Source: a virus. From it: a stretch of 21,709 bases of DNA. The stretch spans positions 1 to 21,709 of IMG/VR virus record IMGVR_UViG_3300031746_000196; one strand, written 5' to 3'. Below, piece after piece: positions 7,080 to 14,838 of this stretch. The position numbers and the translations under genes were made by a program. Under the pieces are notes generated by a model that made no database searches, was not told the DNA's origin, and worked only from the letters and a program-made list of their open reading frames with translations. Position 1 is the stretch's first letter. Each line of letters begins with the position of its first letter.

Positions 7080-8259
7080 AGAAGATAGTTTAGCAAAAAC
7101 CAGTAAAGACTTGATGTTAAAGGAGCCCTATTATGGATTCTTTTTAATCATGTTAAATAAAGTATGGAATAATAAAATAGTTCCTACTGCTGGTGTAAGT
7201 AAAAATAATATTAATTATCAACTTACAATTAATGAAGATTTCTGGACAAGTTTATCTGAGGATCATAGGCTAGGCCTTCTCAAGCATGAGTTACTTCACA
7301 TTGCATTTGGTCATCTTACTATGTATTTTAAGTTTAGTGATAAAAAACTAGCTAATATAGCTATGGATATGGAGATTAATCAGTATATTTCAGATGAATT
7401 ACTACCAAAAGGTGGTATTAATATAGATGATTATCCTGATTTAAATCTTGATAGAAAAGCAGGTTGTAGATATTATTATGATAAACTACAACAGGCTAAA
7501 GAAGATAAAGACAAAAATGGCACAAGTGGTGATGATAATTTTGATAAGTTAGCTGATCAAATGGATGCTGGAGATGAAATGGCCAGTGATCATCCTACTT
7601 GGGTTGATTTTGAAGACATGACTGAAGCTGAGCAAAAACTAATTGAGAAACAATTGAATAAGATTCTCAATGATGCTAAGGAGATGACTGAAAAGAAAAG
7701 AGGTAATATTCCTGGAGAAATTGAGGGTTTACTTGAAATGGAAGAAATTAAGCCTGCTAAATTTGATTGGAGAGGATATATGAGAAGATTTACTGGTGTG
7801 TCATCTAAAGTGTATACTAAAAAGATAAGGAGAAAAGAGAATAAAAGATATTCTGAGAATCCTGGTCTTAAGATTAAAATGAAACAACATATGTTGTTGG
7901 CTATTGATACTTCAGGATCAGTATGTGATCAAGAGTTACATGAATTTATGAATGAGATATTACACATCTATAAACAAGGTGTTGATATTACCATAGTACA
8001 ATGTGACACTGCTATCAAAAGCATAGAACCTTATAAAGGTAAAAATGAAATTGAGATATATGGAAGAGGTGGAACAGAATTTGATCCCGTCCTTGAATAT
8101 TATAATGAGAATATAAGAAAATATACTAGCTTAGTGTATTTTACTGACGGTGAGTGTTATACTAATGTAAAGCCAAAAGCTCCTATATTGTGGGTGCTGT
8201 CTGAGCAATCTTATATGAACACGGAACTTCCCGGAAAAGTTATTAAGTTAGAAATTTAA
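7069..8259 (+). CDS. Zincin-like metallopeptidase with C-terminal vWA domain (DUF2201 type)
   Basis: A two-domain protein of the putative metallopeptidase plus VWA-like type. The N-terminal part carries the zinc motif KHELLHIAFGH (HExxH at residues 73-77), followed by NIAMDMEINQYI (about 96-107), which is typical downstream of the motif in this family. A charged linker (about 140-265) leads to a vWA domain with a complete MIDAS: DTSGS at 280-284, the threonine of GGTEFDP (about 334-340) and the aspartate of YFTDGE (D360). Metal-dependent peptide binding, and possibly cleavage, are expected in the cytoplasm. It overlaps the preceding gene by 11 bases and is followed 13 bases later by its usual MoxR AAA+ partner. 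Whether the protease site is used is not known. Confidence 0.88.
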   Translation: MKNREDSLAKTSKDLMLKEPYYGFFLIMLNKVWNNKIVPTAGVSKNNINYQLTINEDFWTSLSEDHRLGLLKHELLHIAFGHLTMYFKFSDKKLANIAMDMEINQYISDELLPKGGINIDDYPDLNLDRKAGCRYYYDKLQQAKEDKDKNGTSGDDNFDKLADQMDAGDEMASDHPTWVDFEDMTEAEQKLIEKQLNKILNDAKEMTEKKRGNIPGEIEGLLEMEEIKPAKFDWRGYMRRFTGVSSKVYTKKIRRKENKRYSENPGLKIKMKQHMLLAIDTSGSVCDQELHEFMNEILHIYKQGVDITIVQCDTAIKSIEPYKGKNEIEIYGRGGTEFDPVLEYYNENIRKYTSLVYFTDGECYTNVKPKAPILWVLSEQSYMNTELPGKVIKLEI

Positions 8260-8272
8260 AAAATTAAAAAAG

Positions 8273-9448
8273 ATGAGTCAAGTTCAATTAAATGTAGAAG
8301 AGTTAAAAGGGTTTTTAAAACACATAGTTGGTAATAATCAATACATCCAAGCTGAAGGTAAAGTACCTGTTGCAATAAATGTAGAAGGTGATGCAGGTCT
8401 TGGAAAGACTTCAGCTGTTAAGCAATTAGCAATTGAGATGGGTATGAATATTATTAAATTAAATCTTTCACAGATTGAAGAGTTAGGTGATTTAATTGGT
8501 TTTCCATTTAAAGAATTTGAGATGGTTAGAGAAGATGGTGCTACTAAATGGGTTCAAGAATCTTTAATGGAAACTTATATTAAGAATAGATATAAACCTA
8601 CTAATAGTAGTAGAATGTCACATGCTGCTCCAGAATGGATACAAGGGCAAGGTGAAGGTGGTTTCTTGATTTTAGATGATTATACTAGAGCTGATCATAG
8701 ATTTATGCAAGCAACTATGGAGCTTATTGATCAGCAGGAATATATTTCTTGGAAATTGCCAAAGAACTGGCACATAATATTAACTTCAAATCCAGACAAT
8801 GGAGATTATAATGTAACTGCATTAGATGTAGCTCAAAAGACTAGATTTATCTCAGTTGAAATTAAATTTGATATTAATGTATGGGCTAAGTGGGCTGAGC
8901 AAGTAGGAATTGATGGTAGATGTATCAATTTTATGTTGATGAATCCAGAAGTAGTAACTCAAAAAGTTAATCCAAGAGCTATTACTACTTTCTTTAATGC
9001 TATTAGTTCTATTGAGAAGTTTGAGGAGCAGTTACCGTTAATTCAAATGATTGGAGAAGGTTCAGTAGGACCTGAATTCTCTAGTATGTTCACTATGTTT
9101 ATTAATAACAAGATGGATAAAATTATATCTCCAGCTGATATTATGACTAATGTAAATGAAGCATATGTAGTTGGAGCATTAAATGGAGCAATAGGTACTG
9201 GAGATGAATTTAGAGCTGATATTAGTAGTATTATTACTACAAGACTTATAAATTATTCATTGACACATGCAGCTAATCATTCTATAAGTGATGCTATGAT
9301 AAACAGATTAGTAAAACTTACTACAGACTGTGACGCATTCACTAATGATCTTAAATACTATTTAGTGAAAGAGTTATTAGCAGGCAATAAGCCTAAATTT
9401 TCTAAGCTAATGATGAATCCACAAGTAGTAAAGATGGCTGTCAAATAG
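8273..9448 (+). CDS. MoxR-type AAA+ ATPase
   Basis: A AAA+ ATPase of the MoxR group. Walker A EGDAGLGKTS is at residues 38-47, an insertion with IGFPF follows at about 75-79, Walker B FLILDD is at 131-136, sensor 1 LTSNP is at 170-174 and an arginine-finger candidate lies in KTRFISVE (R191). VNPRAIT downstream would sit near sensor 2. The ATPases of this group work with vWA proteins as remodelling chaperones (RavA-ViaA being the best-known pair), and the vWA partner lies just upstream here. The C-terminal 150 residues are helical and unassigned. It is the last gene before the terminator at 9506 and ends in TAG. The family and pairing are firm; the substrate is unknown. Confidence 0.9.
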   Translation: MSQVQLNVEELKGFLKHIVGNNQYIQAEGKVPVAINVEGDAGLGKTSAVKQLAIEMGMNIIKLNLSQIEELGDLIGFPFKEFEMVREDGATKWVQESLMETYIKNRYKPTNSSRMSHAAPEWIQGQGEGGFLILDDYTRADHRFMQATMELIDQQEYISWKLPKNWHIILTSNPDNGDYNVTALDVAQKTRFISVEIKFDINVWAKWAEQVGIDGRCINFMLMNPEVVTQKVNPRAITTFFNAISSIEKFEEQLPLIQMIGEGSVGPEFSSMFTMFINNKMDKIISPADIMTNVNEAYVVGALNGAIGTGDEFRADISSIITTRLINYSLTHAANHSISDAMINRLVKLTTDCDAFTNDLKYYLVKELLAGNKPKFSKLMMNPQVVKMAVK

Positions 9449-9505
9449 TAAAAGCATAAAACTGTTTCCCATAAAAAGGAGCATAAACACAATTAAAACA
9501 AATAT

Positions 9506-9531
9506 AAAGCGGTGTAAAAGCCGCTTTTTTT
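9506..9531 (+). terminator. Rho-independent terminator after the MoxR gene
   Basis: AAAGCGG (9506-9512) pairs with CCGCTTT (9521-9527) around an 8-base loop, and the T run extends to 9531. The preceding stretch from 9449 contains no gene; it is A-rich and holds two copies of AGCATAAA. The next start codon is only 13 bases after the T run. Confidence 0.87.
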
Positions 9532-9544
9532 AAAATTAAATTAT

Positions 9545-10798
9545 ATGAAAGAGGCATTATTTATAGAGATGGAGATTGCAAATGGTGATTGGTATGATAA
9601 TCATGATATAAACTCTTTATCTTTTAGGTTTGATATAGATACTAAAATATGTGATTTTAATAATATATATGATAATAAAATATTTAACACAGTATTAACA
9701 GGTTATACACCTACATTAAATGATAAATTATATTTTGCAAAAGGAGTTAATATTCCAAGAGTAAAACTTAAAAATCTTGCAAAAGATTACAAAATTAAAT
9801 CTACTACTGATTTAGTAAATGCATCAGCAATTTTTATTTCAGAAAATAGTAATTCAAAATACACAACTATGCAATGGACATATACTGTTGATACTGCTGA
9901 ATTTAAACAATATTTTGAAGATTATTTAGCTCTAAACTTAGGTGATGATTATTATAATCAAAAAGTAATAGATGCATTAGAATTTTATACTGGAGAATTA
10001 ATTGGAATTTCATATAATACAAGAGCTTTTCTTCAAAATTCACATATTCCATTTAAATTAACATCTGGTACTAGTTATTCTTCTACACATTATATTTTTA
10101 TACAAAATGAATATCTTGATGCTTATGAAGAAATAAATAATTCAACTATACCAGTATATGATGAATCAGAATTACTAAAACACCTTAATGGAAATGAGGC
10201 ATTGGGTATTGATGTTGATATGTATGACAGCTTATGTGAAATGTTTAATAGTTCTGATACTGATAATCACACAATGGCTATGGAAATCATGGCTAATTCA
10301 AATTTTGAAGACAGTGTGTTGTATCTTAGTTTACTATTTTATTCATACTCTAGTCAAATGCAGCAATGTAGAAGTAAAGGACATGTAAATTTTAAATCAT
10401 TATTATCTTTAATGACATTACCAAGTTCATATTTTAGAATGAATATTGATGATGTTATGGATAAACTAAAAAAGCATAAGCAATTAACTAAAGAAAATGT
10501 TGACATAGTGCTAAAGCTCCACGGGGATGATATAACTGATGGAGGTAATTCTACATATTTTAGAGTAAAAACTATTACTTTATGTACTGAATATCTTGAA
10601 GCTATGGATTTTAATTATACTTTTGTAGTGCAAGAAGATTTTGTTGCATCATCCCCAGAAATTGAATTACCTGATTTAGAAGAAGAAGCAGTTGTTGCAT
10701 CTATTGCAACAGAACCTGAAAAGATAGATAAAGTCTTAATTGACTTTGATAATGTGAATCTAGAATTAAAAACAAACACTGATGGCTATTTCTTATAA
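9545..10798 (+). CDS. Unknown 417-aa protein with an acidic tail
   Basis: The function is not recognised, though the segment GYTPTLNDKLYFAKGVNIPRVKLK (about 58-81) recalls a protein family of crAss-like phages. Three regions can be seen. The N-terminal beta-rich part runs to about residue 205. A helical domain (about 220-290) contains SLCEMFNSSDTDNHTMAMEI, which is shared with the small protein at 6672. The acidic, disordered tail (about 365-417) contains PEIELPDLEEE and ends GYFL. The tail is like that of the protein at 14839 (PELELPSFDE, ending EFFL). It starts right after a terminator and overlaps the exonuclease gene by 17 bases. Placement and shared domain suggest a partner of the MoxR-vWA pair or of the replisome. 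Confidence 0.72.
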   Translation: MKEALFIEMEIANGDWYDNHDINSLSFRFDIDTKICDFNNIYDNKIFNTVLTGYTPTLNDKLYFAKGVNIPRVKLKNLAKDYKIKSTTDLVNASAIFISENSNSKYTTMQWTYTVDTAEFKQYFEDYLALNLGDDYYNQKVIDALEFYTGELIGISYNTRAFLQNSHIPFKLTSGTSYSSTHYIFIQNEYLDAYEEINNSTIPVYDESELLKHLNGNEALGIDVDMYDSLCEMFNSSDTDNHTMAMEIMANSNFEDSVLYLSLLFYSYSSQMQQCRSKGHVNFKSLLSLMTLPSSYFRMNIDDVMDKLKKHKQLTKENVDIVLKLHGDDITDGGNSTYFRVKTITLCTEYLEAMDFNYTFVVQEDFVASSPEIELPDLEEEAVVASIATEPEKIDKVLIDFDNVNLELKTNTDGYFL

Positions 10799-11789
10799 TG
10801 AAGAATTAAATCAATTTTATAATAGTGACTTTTATTTTAGTTACTCAAGTATTAATAAGCTGCTGTATTCACCAGCAGCTTTTTATAGACACTATATCTT
10901 AAATCAAAGAGAAGATATGGTTGATGCTCATTTAGTAGCAGGGAAAGTAGTACATTGTTTATTACTTGAACCAAAGAATTTTGATAAAGAATTCATAGTA
11001 ATACCTGGTAATCTTCCAAAAGATAACAACAGGTTATTAGTAGATGAAGTCTTTAAGGTTTATCAATCACAACCTGATACTGATTTAACATTAACTGATT
11101 TTCCTGATTCAATAATTGATGTACTTGCAGGTATTAACTTGTATCAGTCATTAAAAAATGATGAAGGTAGAATTGCAAAAATGACAACTGAACAGAATAT
11201 GCAGTACTTTGAATTTTTAAAAGTAAAGCAAGGTAAGACTATTGTGGATCAAGCTACACTAGACACAGCAAAAGAATCTGTAGAGTTATTAAGAAAGCAT
11301 CCAATTGTGAGTGAGTTAATGCAACTTAATGGTGATATAGATGAGAATGTTAAAATCTTTAATGAAGAAGGTGTACAGATAAAATCAAGTAAGTATAAAT
11401 TTGGTTTTAAAGGTATCTTAGATAATGTAGTCATGGACTATAATACTAAGACTTTATTTATTAATGACTTAAAAACAACTGGTAAACCTATTCAGGATTT
11501 TCCAGACTCAGTGCAATATTACAAATATTGGATACAGGCCGTCATGTATAAACAGTTGAGTTTGGGTAAATATCTTAAAGGTTTACCTGATATATCTGAA
11601 TGGAAAATTGTTATTACTTTTATTGTGATTGATAAAGCTAATTTAATTTATCCTTTTCAAGTATCAACAGAAACATTAAAGGTGTGGGAAGAAGATTTTA
11701 AAGAGATATTGACAGTTATAGACTATCATTATACTAATAAGGATTTTACTCTTCCATATCAATTAGCAACCGGTAATGTAAAACTATAA
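10782..11789 (+). CDS. PD-(D/E)XK exonuclease of the RecB/YqaJ type
   Basis: A 335-residue nuclease with the order of motifs seen in phage RecB- and YqaJ-like exonucleases. These are an N-terminal SYSSINKLLYSP helix (about 20-31), the GKVVHCLLLEP helix with H58, GFKGILDNV with D214, LFINDLKTTGK giving D229 and K231, and the downstream QxxxY motif in YWIQAVMYKQ (Q252, Y256). All catalytic positions appear intact. The enzyme would resect double-stranded ends to give single strands for the Sak4-like annealing protein, although the two genes lie in different runs. Its start overlaps the previous gene by 17 bases in another frame, indicating coupling. The family is well supported; substrate preference is inferred. 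Confidence 0.88.
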   Translation: MAISYNEELNQFYNSDFYFSYSSINKLLYSPAAFYRHYILNQREDMVDAHLVAGKVVHCLLLEPKNFDKEFIVIPGNLPKDNNRLLVDEVFKVYQSQPDTDLTLTDFPDSIIDVLAGINLYQSLKNDEGRIAKMTTEQNMQYFEFLKVKQGKTIVDQATLDTAKESVELLRKHPIVSELMQLNGDIDENVKIFNEEGVQIKSSKYKFGFKGILDNVVMDYNTKTLFINDLKTTGKPIQDFPDSVQYYKYWIQAVMYKQLSLGKYLKGLPDISEWKIVITFIVIDKANLIYPFQVSTETLKVWEEDFKEILTVIDYHYTNKDFTLPYQLATGNVKL

Positions 11790-11794
11790 CAATT

Positions 11795-12364
11795 ATGAGT
11801 ATTAGTGCGCTTTATAAAAATTACTTTCAAAAATCCAAGATATTTGTATATCCACTCTTGGGCATTAAAAAAGGTTTAAGTGTCACTCCAGTTCAAACAT
11901 ATTTTGGCTGGAATGATTATGTAAAACCTGAGGATATGAAACTAGTAGCAGTATTTCATGAAAGAACAGATCAAGATTATCTGAATTTTGAGAAAAACAT
12001 ATTACTAAAACACAATAGACTAAGTGATTATATTAAACTGAATGATACTGAGGTATTATATACATTTGATTTTTCTGACATAAAAGATGATTGGATGCAT
12101 TTAATCAATGGTAGATACAGTAAGATGAGTCCAACAGTTAAGCGCAGAATAAGAGATCATTTTGATAAGAATGGTAGCAATTTTATGTATATGGATAGTT
12201 TTTTATTTCCTGAAAGGTATTTTAATATTTATTCTGAATTACTTGGTATATCAGAAGAGGTGTTAAAAGAAGTAGGAGAATTATGTACTATACCAGATAT
12301 GGAAAAAGAAATATTAATAGTAAACATAGAAGAGTTACAAAAATTAAATAAAGATTTAAAATAA
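11795..12364 (+). CDS. Conserved phage protein of unknown function, 189 aa
   Basis: I recall the pattern YFQKSKIFVYPLLGIKKG with SVTPVQTY (residues about 10-37) from crAss-like and related Bacteroidota phage genomes, but no function is known to me. The protein continues with a beta-rich middle (KLVAVFHERTDQDYLNFEK, about 49-67), the segment LYTFDFSDIKDDW (about 88-100), then INGRYSKMS (about 103-111), a basic patch KRRIRDHF and a helical C-terminus. No catalytic motif is obvious. It starts six bases after the exonuclease with an AATT-ATG leader and is followed five bases later by another unknown gene. Its constant company with replication genes suggests a role in DNA metabolism. Confidence 0.75.
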   Translation: MSISALYKNYFQKSKIFVYPLLGIKKGLSVTPVQTYFGWNDYVKPEDMKLVAVFHERTDQDYLNFEKNILLKHNRLSDYIKLNDTEVLYTFDFSDIKDDWMHLINGRYSKMSPTVKRRIRDHFDKNGSNFMYMDSFLFPERYFNIYSELLGISEEVLKEVGELCTIPDMEKEILIVNIEELQKLNKDLK

Positions 12365-12369
12365 GAATT

Positions 12370-12756
12370 ATGACAGGAGAAAACACAATGACATTAATTA
12401 GTTCAGAATGGAATGGCCACAGTACATTTAGAATGATACCAGTATCTAATGATTCACCCTATGTAGAGTGTATCTATGATTTGACATCAGGATTATTTGT
12501 TATCATAGGTAAAGTAACTAAAACTACATTACACATGTTACCAAAACTAGATGAAAATGGAGACCCTACTACTACTAAAGCATTGAGACCTAATGGTAGA
12601 AATGTAAAAGAAGAAAGAGTGTCAAGTGAAACATTTCAAGAGTACTACTTAGATAACAAATTAGATATTAAAAATCTAATTAACTATATAGGTATTAATG
12701 CTAAAGAGTTTGACTTTCAGACTACATTAGCTAAAGCAGTACAACCTGCAAAATAA
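12370..12756 (+). CDS. Unknown 128-aa protein, start uncertain
   Basis: A small protein I do not recognise, probably beta-rich at the N-terminus (STFRMIPV, CIYDLTSGLFVIIGKV) and helical at the C-terminus (ETFQEYYLDNKLDIKNLINYIG, then a segment ending VQPAK). Two starts are possible. The ATG at 12370 has the AATT leader usual in this window. The ATG at 12388 gives MTLISSEWNG and is preceded by AGGAG at a spacing of 8 bases, one of the few good Shine-Dalgarno matches seen. The first is annotated; the second would remove six residues. The gene closes the third run and is followed by a terminator. Confidence 0.72.
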   Translation: MTGENTMTLISSEWNGHSTFRMIPVSNDSPYVECIYDLTSGLFVIIGKVTKTTLHMLPKLDENGDPTTTKALRPNGRNVKEERVSSETFQEYYLDNKLDIKNLINYIGINAKEFDFQTTLAKAVQPAK

Positions 12757-12766
12757 TTAAATAATT

Positions 12767-12799
12767 CACAGAGTGTCATTACTGATGCTCTGTGTTTTT
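12767..12799 (+). terminator. Rho-independent terminator before the polymerase gene
   Basis: CACAGAG (12767-12773) pairs with CTCTGTG (12788-12794), and five T residues follow. Within the loop, TCA and TGA can pair again beyond a TG/TG internal loop, leaving a TTAC tetraloop, so the hairpin is stronger than the outer stem alone. It lies 37 bases before the polymerase start. Confidence 0.85.
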
Positions 12800-12836
12800 A
12801 ACTAAATAGGGGAAACAGCTTAACTGAATAATAAAT

Positions 12837-14837
12837 ATGGGAGAAATAGCTAAGACCCACTGGGTTATGGATTATGAAACTATGATTAACTGTTTCATAG
12901 CATGCTTTGAAAGTGTTAAATCAGATGAAAGACATGTATTTGTTGTACATGATTTACAAAATGATTTTGATGATTACATTCAATTTATTAAAAGGAATAT
13001 ATTACATGATGAATGGCATGTATCTTATAATGGATTAGGATTTGACGGTCAGATAACTGAATATATAATTCAGAATGCTGAGAGTCTATCTTTTATGTCA
13101 GGTAGTGAGATTGCAGAATGGATTTACAGTAAAGCACAACATGTAATCAATAAGCAAAACAGTGGAGAATTTCTAGATTTTTATGAAAAGACTATGAGTG
13201 TTAAGCAAGTAGATGTCTTTAAGTTAAATCATTGGGATAATCCTGCTAAAAGAAGCTCACTAAAGTGGATTCAGTATAGTATGGATTGGGAAAGCATACA
13301 GGATATGCCTATACACCATACTACCAAAGTGACCACATTTGATCAGATTGATGAGATAATTGGTTATTGTTGGAATGATGTAAAGTCAACTAAGCGTATA
13401 ATGATGCTTAGTAAAAGTCAAATTGCTTTAAGGAAAACATTAACTGAGGAGTATAATATTCCTTTATTCAGTGCATCTGAACCAAGAATTAGTAAAGAGT
13501 TATTTTTACATTTTTTGAGTGAGAGTACTGGTATTAAAAAGTATGACTTAAGACAATTAAGAACTAAAAGAGAAAGTATTACAGTAAAAGATATAATACT
13601 TGATTATACTGAATTTAAAACTGCAACATTTCAAAAACTATTAACAAGATTTAATGAAATAATTGTATATCCAGAAAACACAAAAGGAGGATTTAAATAT
13701 AGTCTGAATTATAAAGGTGTTAAAACTGATTTTGGTTTAGGTGGTATTCACGGTGCAAGGAAGAGTGGTATATATGAATCTAGTAAAGATGTTATTATTA
13801 TGTCAAGTGATGTAGTATCATATTATCCCAACTTAGCAATTAGAAATGGTTGGTCTCCTGCACATTTACCAAAAGCAGAGTTTTGTGAGTTATATGAATG
13901 GTTTTTTAATGAAAGAAAAAAAATAGATAAAAAAGATGTAAAGAATTATGTATATAAGATTATTCTTAATTCAACTTATGGATTAAGTAATGATGCTAAT
14001 AGTTTTCTGTATGACCCAGAATTTACTATGCAAATTACAATTAATGGCCAGTTAAGTTTATGCATGCTATATGAAATGATATGTGAGGAGATTCCTAATG
14101 CATATCCTTTGATGCAAAATACTGATGGTCTAGAAACTATTATACCTAGAGAATATCAAGATAAGTATCTGGAAATTTGCAATAGATGGGAAAAGATAAC
14201 TAATCTTCAATTAGAACATGATACTTATAGTAAAATGATTCTTGGAGATGTAAATAACTACATAGCAATACATGATTACAAACCTGTAGATATAGATAAA
14301 TATAATGAAGTAAAGCAAGAGAACCCACATTATCTTTTTAAAGAAGAAGGTGATAAGTTCTATTATGCTGCAACTAAATGTAAAGGTAGATTTGAGTTTA
14401 ATAATCTGGCCTTACATAAGAATAAAAGTTTTTTAATTATACCAAGAGCAATATATTATCATTTTGTACACGGTATTAAACCTGAAGCTTTTCTACTTAC
14501 TCAGACTAATGTGTATGATTATTGTGGAGGAGTTAAAATCAAAGGTGACTGGGAATTTATTGAAGAAAAAATAGAAAACTCTGAGTATTCAGCTACAAAA
14601 CTACAGCAGACTATTAGATATTATATATCTGAGAAAGGGTCTAAAATTATTAAGACAAATAAAATTGATGGTAGAAAGATACAAGTTGAAAGTGGTAAGT
14701 GGATGCAGACTGTATTCATTAACTATGTAGAAAAGCCTTTTGATGAATATTTAATTAATAAGCAATTCTATTTACAGAAAATCAATAAAGAAATTAACCA
14801 GTTAGCACCAAATATTAATCAATTAAAATTATTTTAA
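12837..14837 (+). CDS. Family B DNA polymerase with proofreading domain
   Basis: The phage DNA polymerase. The exonuclease domain has Exo I MDYET (D12, E14), Exo II SYNGLGFDG (N65, D70) and Exo III YCWND (Y177, D181), so proofreading looks intact. The polymerase part shows GGIHGA (302-307), motif A SSDVVSYYP with D325, motif B KIILNSTYG (374-382) and motif C QNTDGLE (427-433). In motif C the usual DTDS reads NTDG: the second aspartate (D430) is kept and the first is Asn. Only about 45 residues separate motifs A and B, so the fingers are short, and at 666 residues the enzyme is small. No terminal-protein or TPR2-type insert is evident. It heads the fourth run, with one base between it and the next gene. 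Confidence 0.92.
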   Translation: MGEIAKTHWVMDYETMINCFIACFESVKSDERHVFVVHDLQNDFDDYIQFIKRNILHDEWHVSYNGLGFDGQITEYIIQNAESLSFMSGSEIAEWIYSKAQHVINKQNSGEFLDFYEKTMSVKQVDVFKLNHWDNPAKRSSLKWIQYSMDWESIQDMPIHHTTKVTTFDQIDEIIGYCWNDVKSTKRIMMLSKSQIALRKTLTEEYNIPLFSASEPRISKELFLHFLSESTGIKKYDLRQLRTKRESITVKDIILDYTEFKTATFQKLLTRFNEIIVYPENTKGGFKYSLNYKGVKTDFGLGGIHGARKSGIYESSKDVIIMSSDVVSYYPNLAIRNGWSPAHLPKAEFCELYEWFFNERKKIDKKDVKNYVYKIILNSTYGLSNDANSFLYDPEFTMQITINGQLSLCMLYEMICEEIPNAYPLMQNTDGLETIIPREYQDKYLEICNRWEKITNLQLEHDTYSKMILGDVNNYIAIHDYKPVDIDKYNEVKQENPHYLFKEEGDKFYYAATKCKGRFEFNNLALHKNKSFLIIPRAIYYHFVHGIKPEAFLLTQTNVYDYCGGVKIKGDWEFIEEKIENSEYSATKLQQTIRYYISEKGSKIIKTNKIDGRKIQVESGKWMQTVFINYVEKPFDEYLINKQFYLQKINKEINQLAPNINQLKLF

Positions 14838-14838
14838 A

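Noticed and set aside
9449-9505. Two AGCATAAA copies after the MoxR gene as a possible operator or promoter.
   Set aside because: They lie before the terminator hairpin, are short and A-rich, and no Bacteroidota-type promoter pair could be recognised.
10188-10388. Rightward 66-residue frame inside the 9545 gene.
   Set aside because: It is an overlapping shadow frame rich in Leu, Ile and Cys, with no start leader and no place in the gene order.
9462-12818. CTGTTTCCC (9462-9470) and GGGAAACAG (12810-12818) form a 9-base inverted pair around the third gene run.
   Set aside because: Nine bases over 3.3 kb can arise by chance in a 21.7 kb window, and neither copy is part of a longer match or palindrome.
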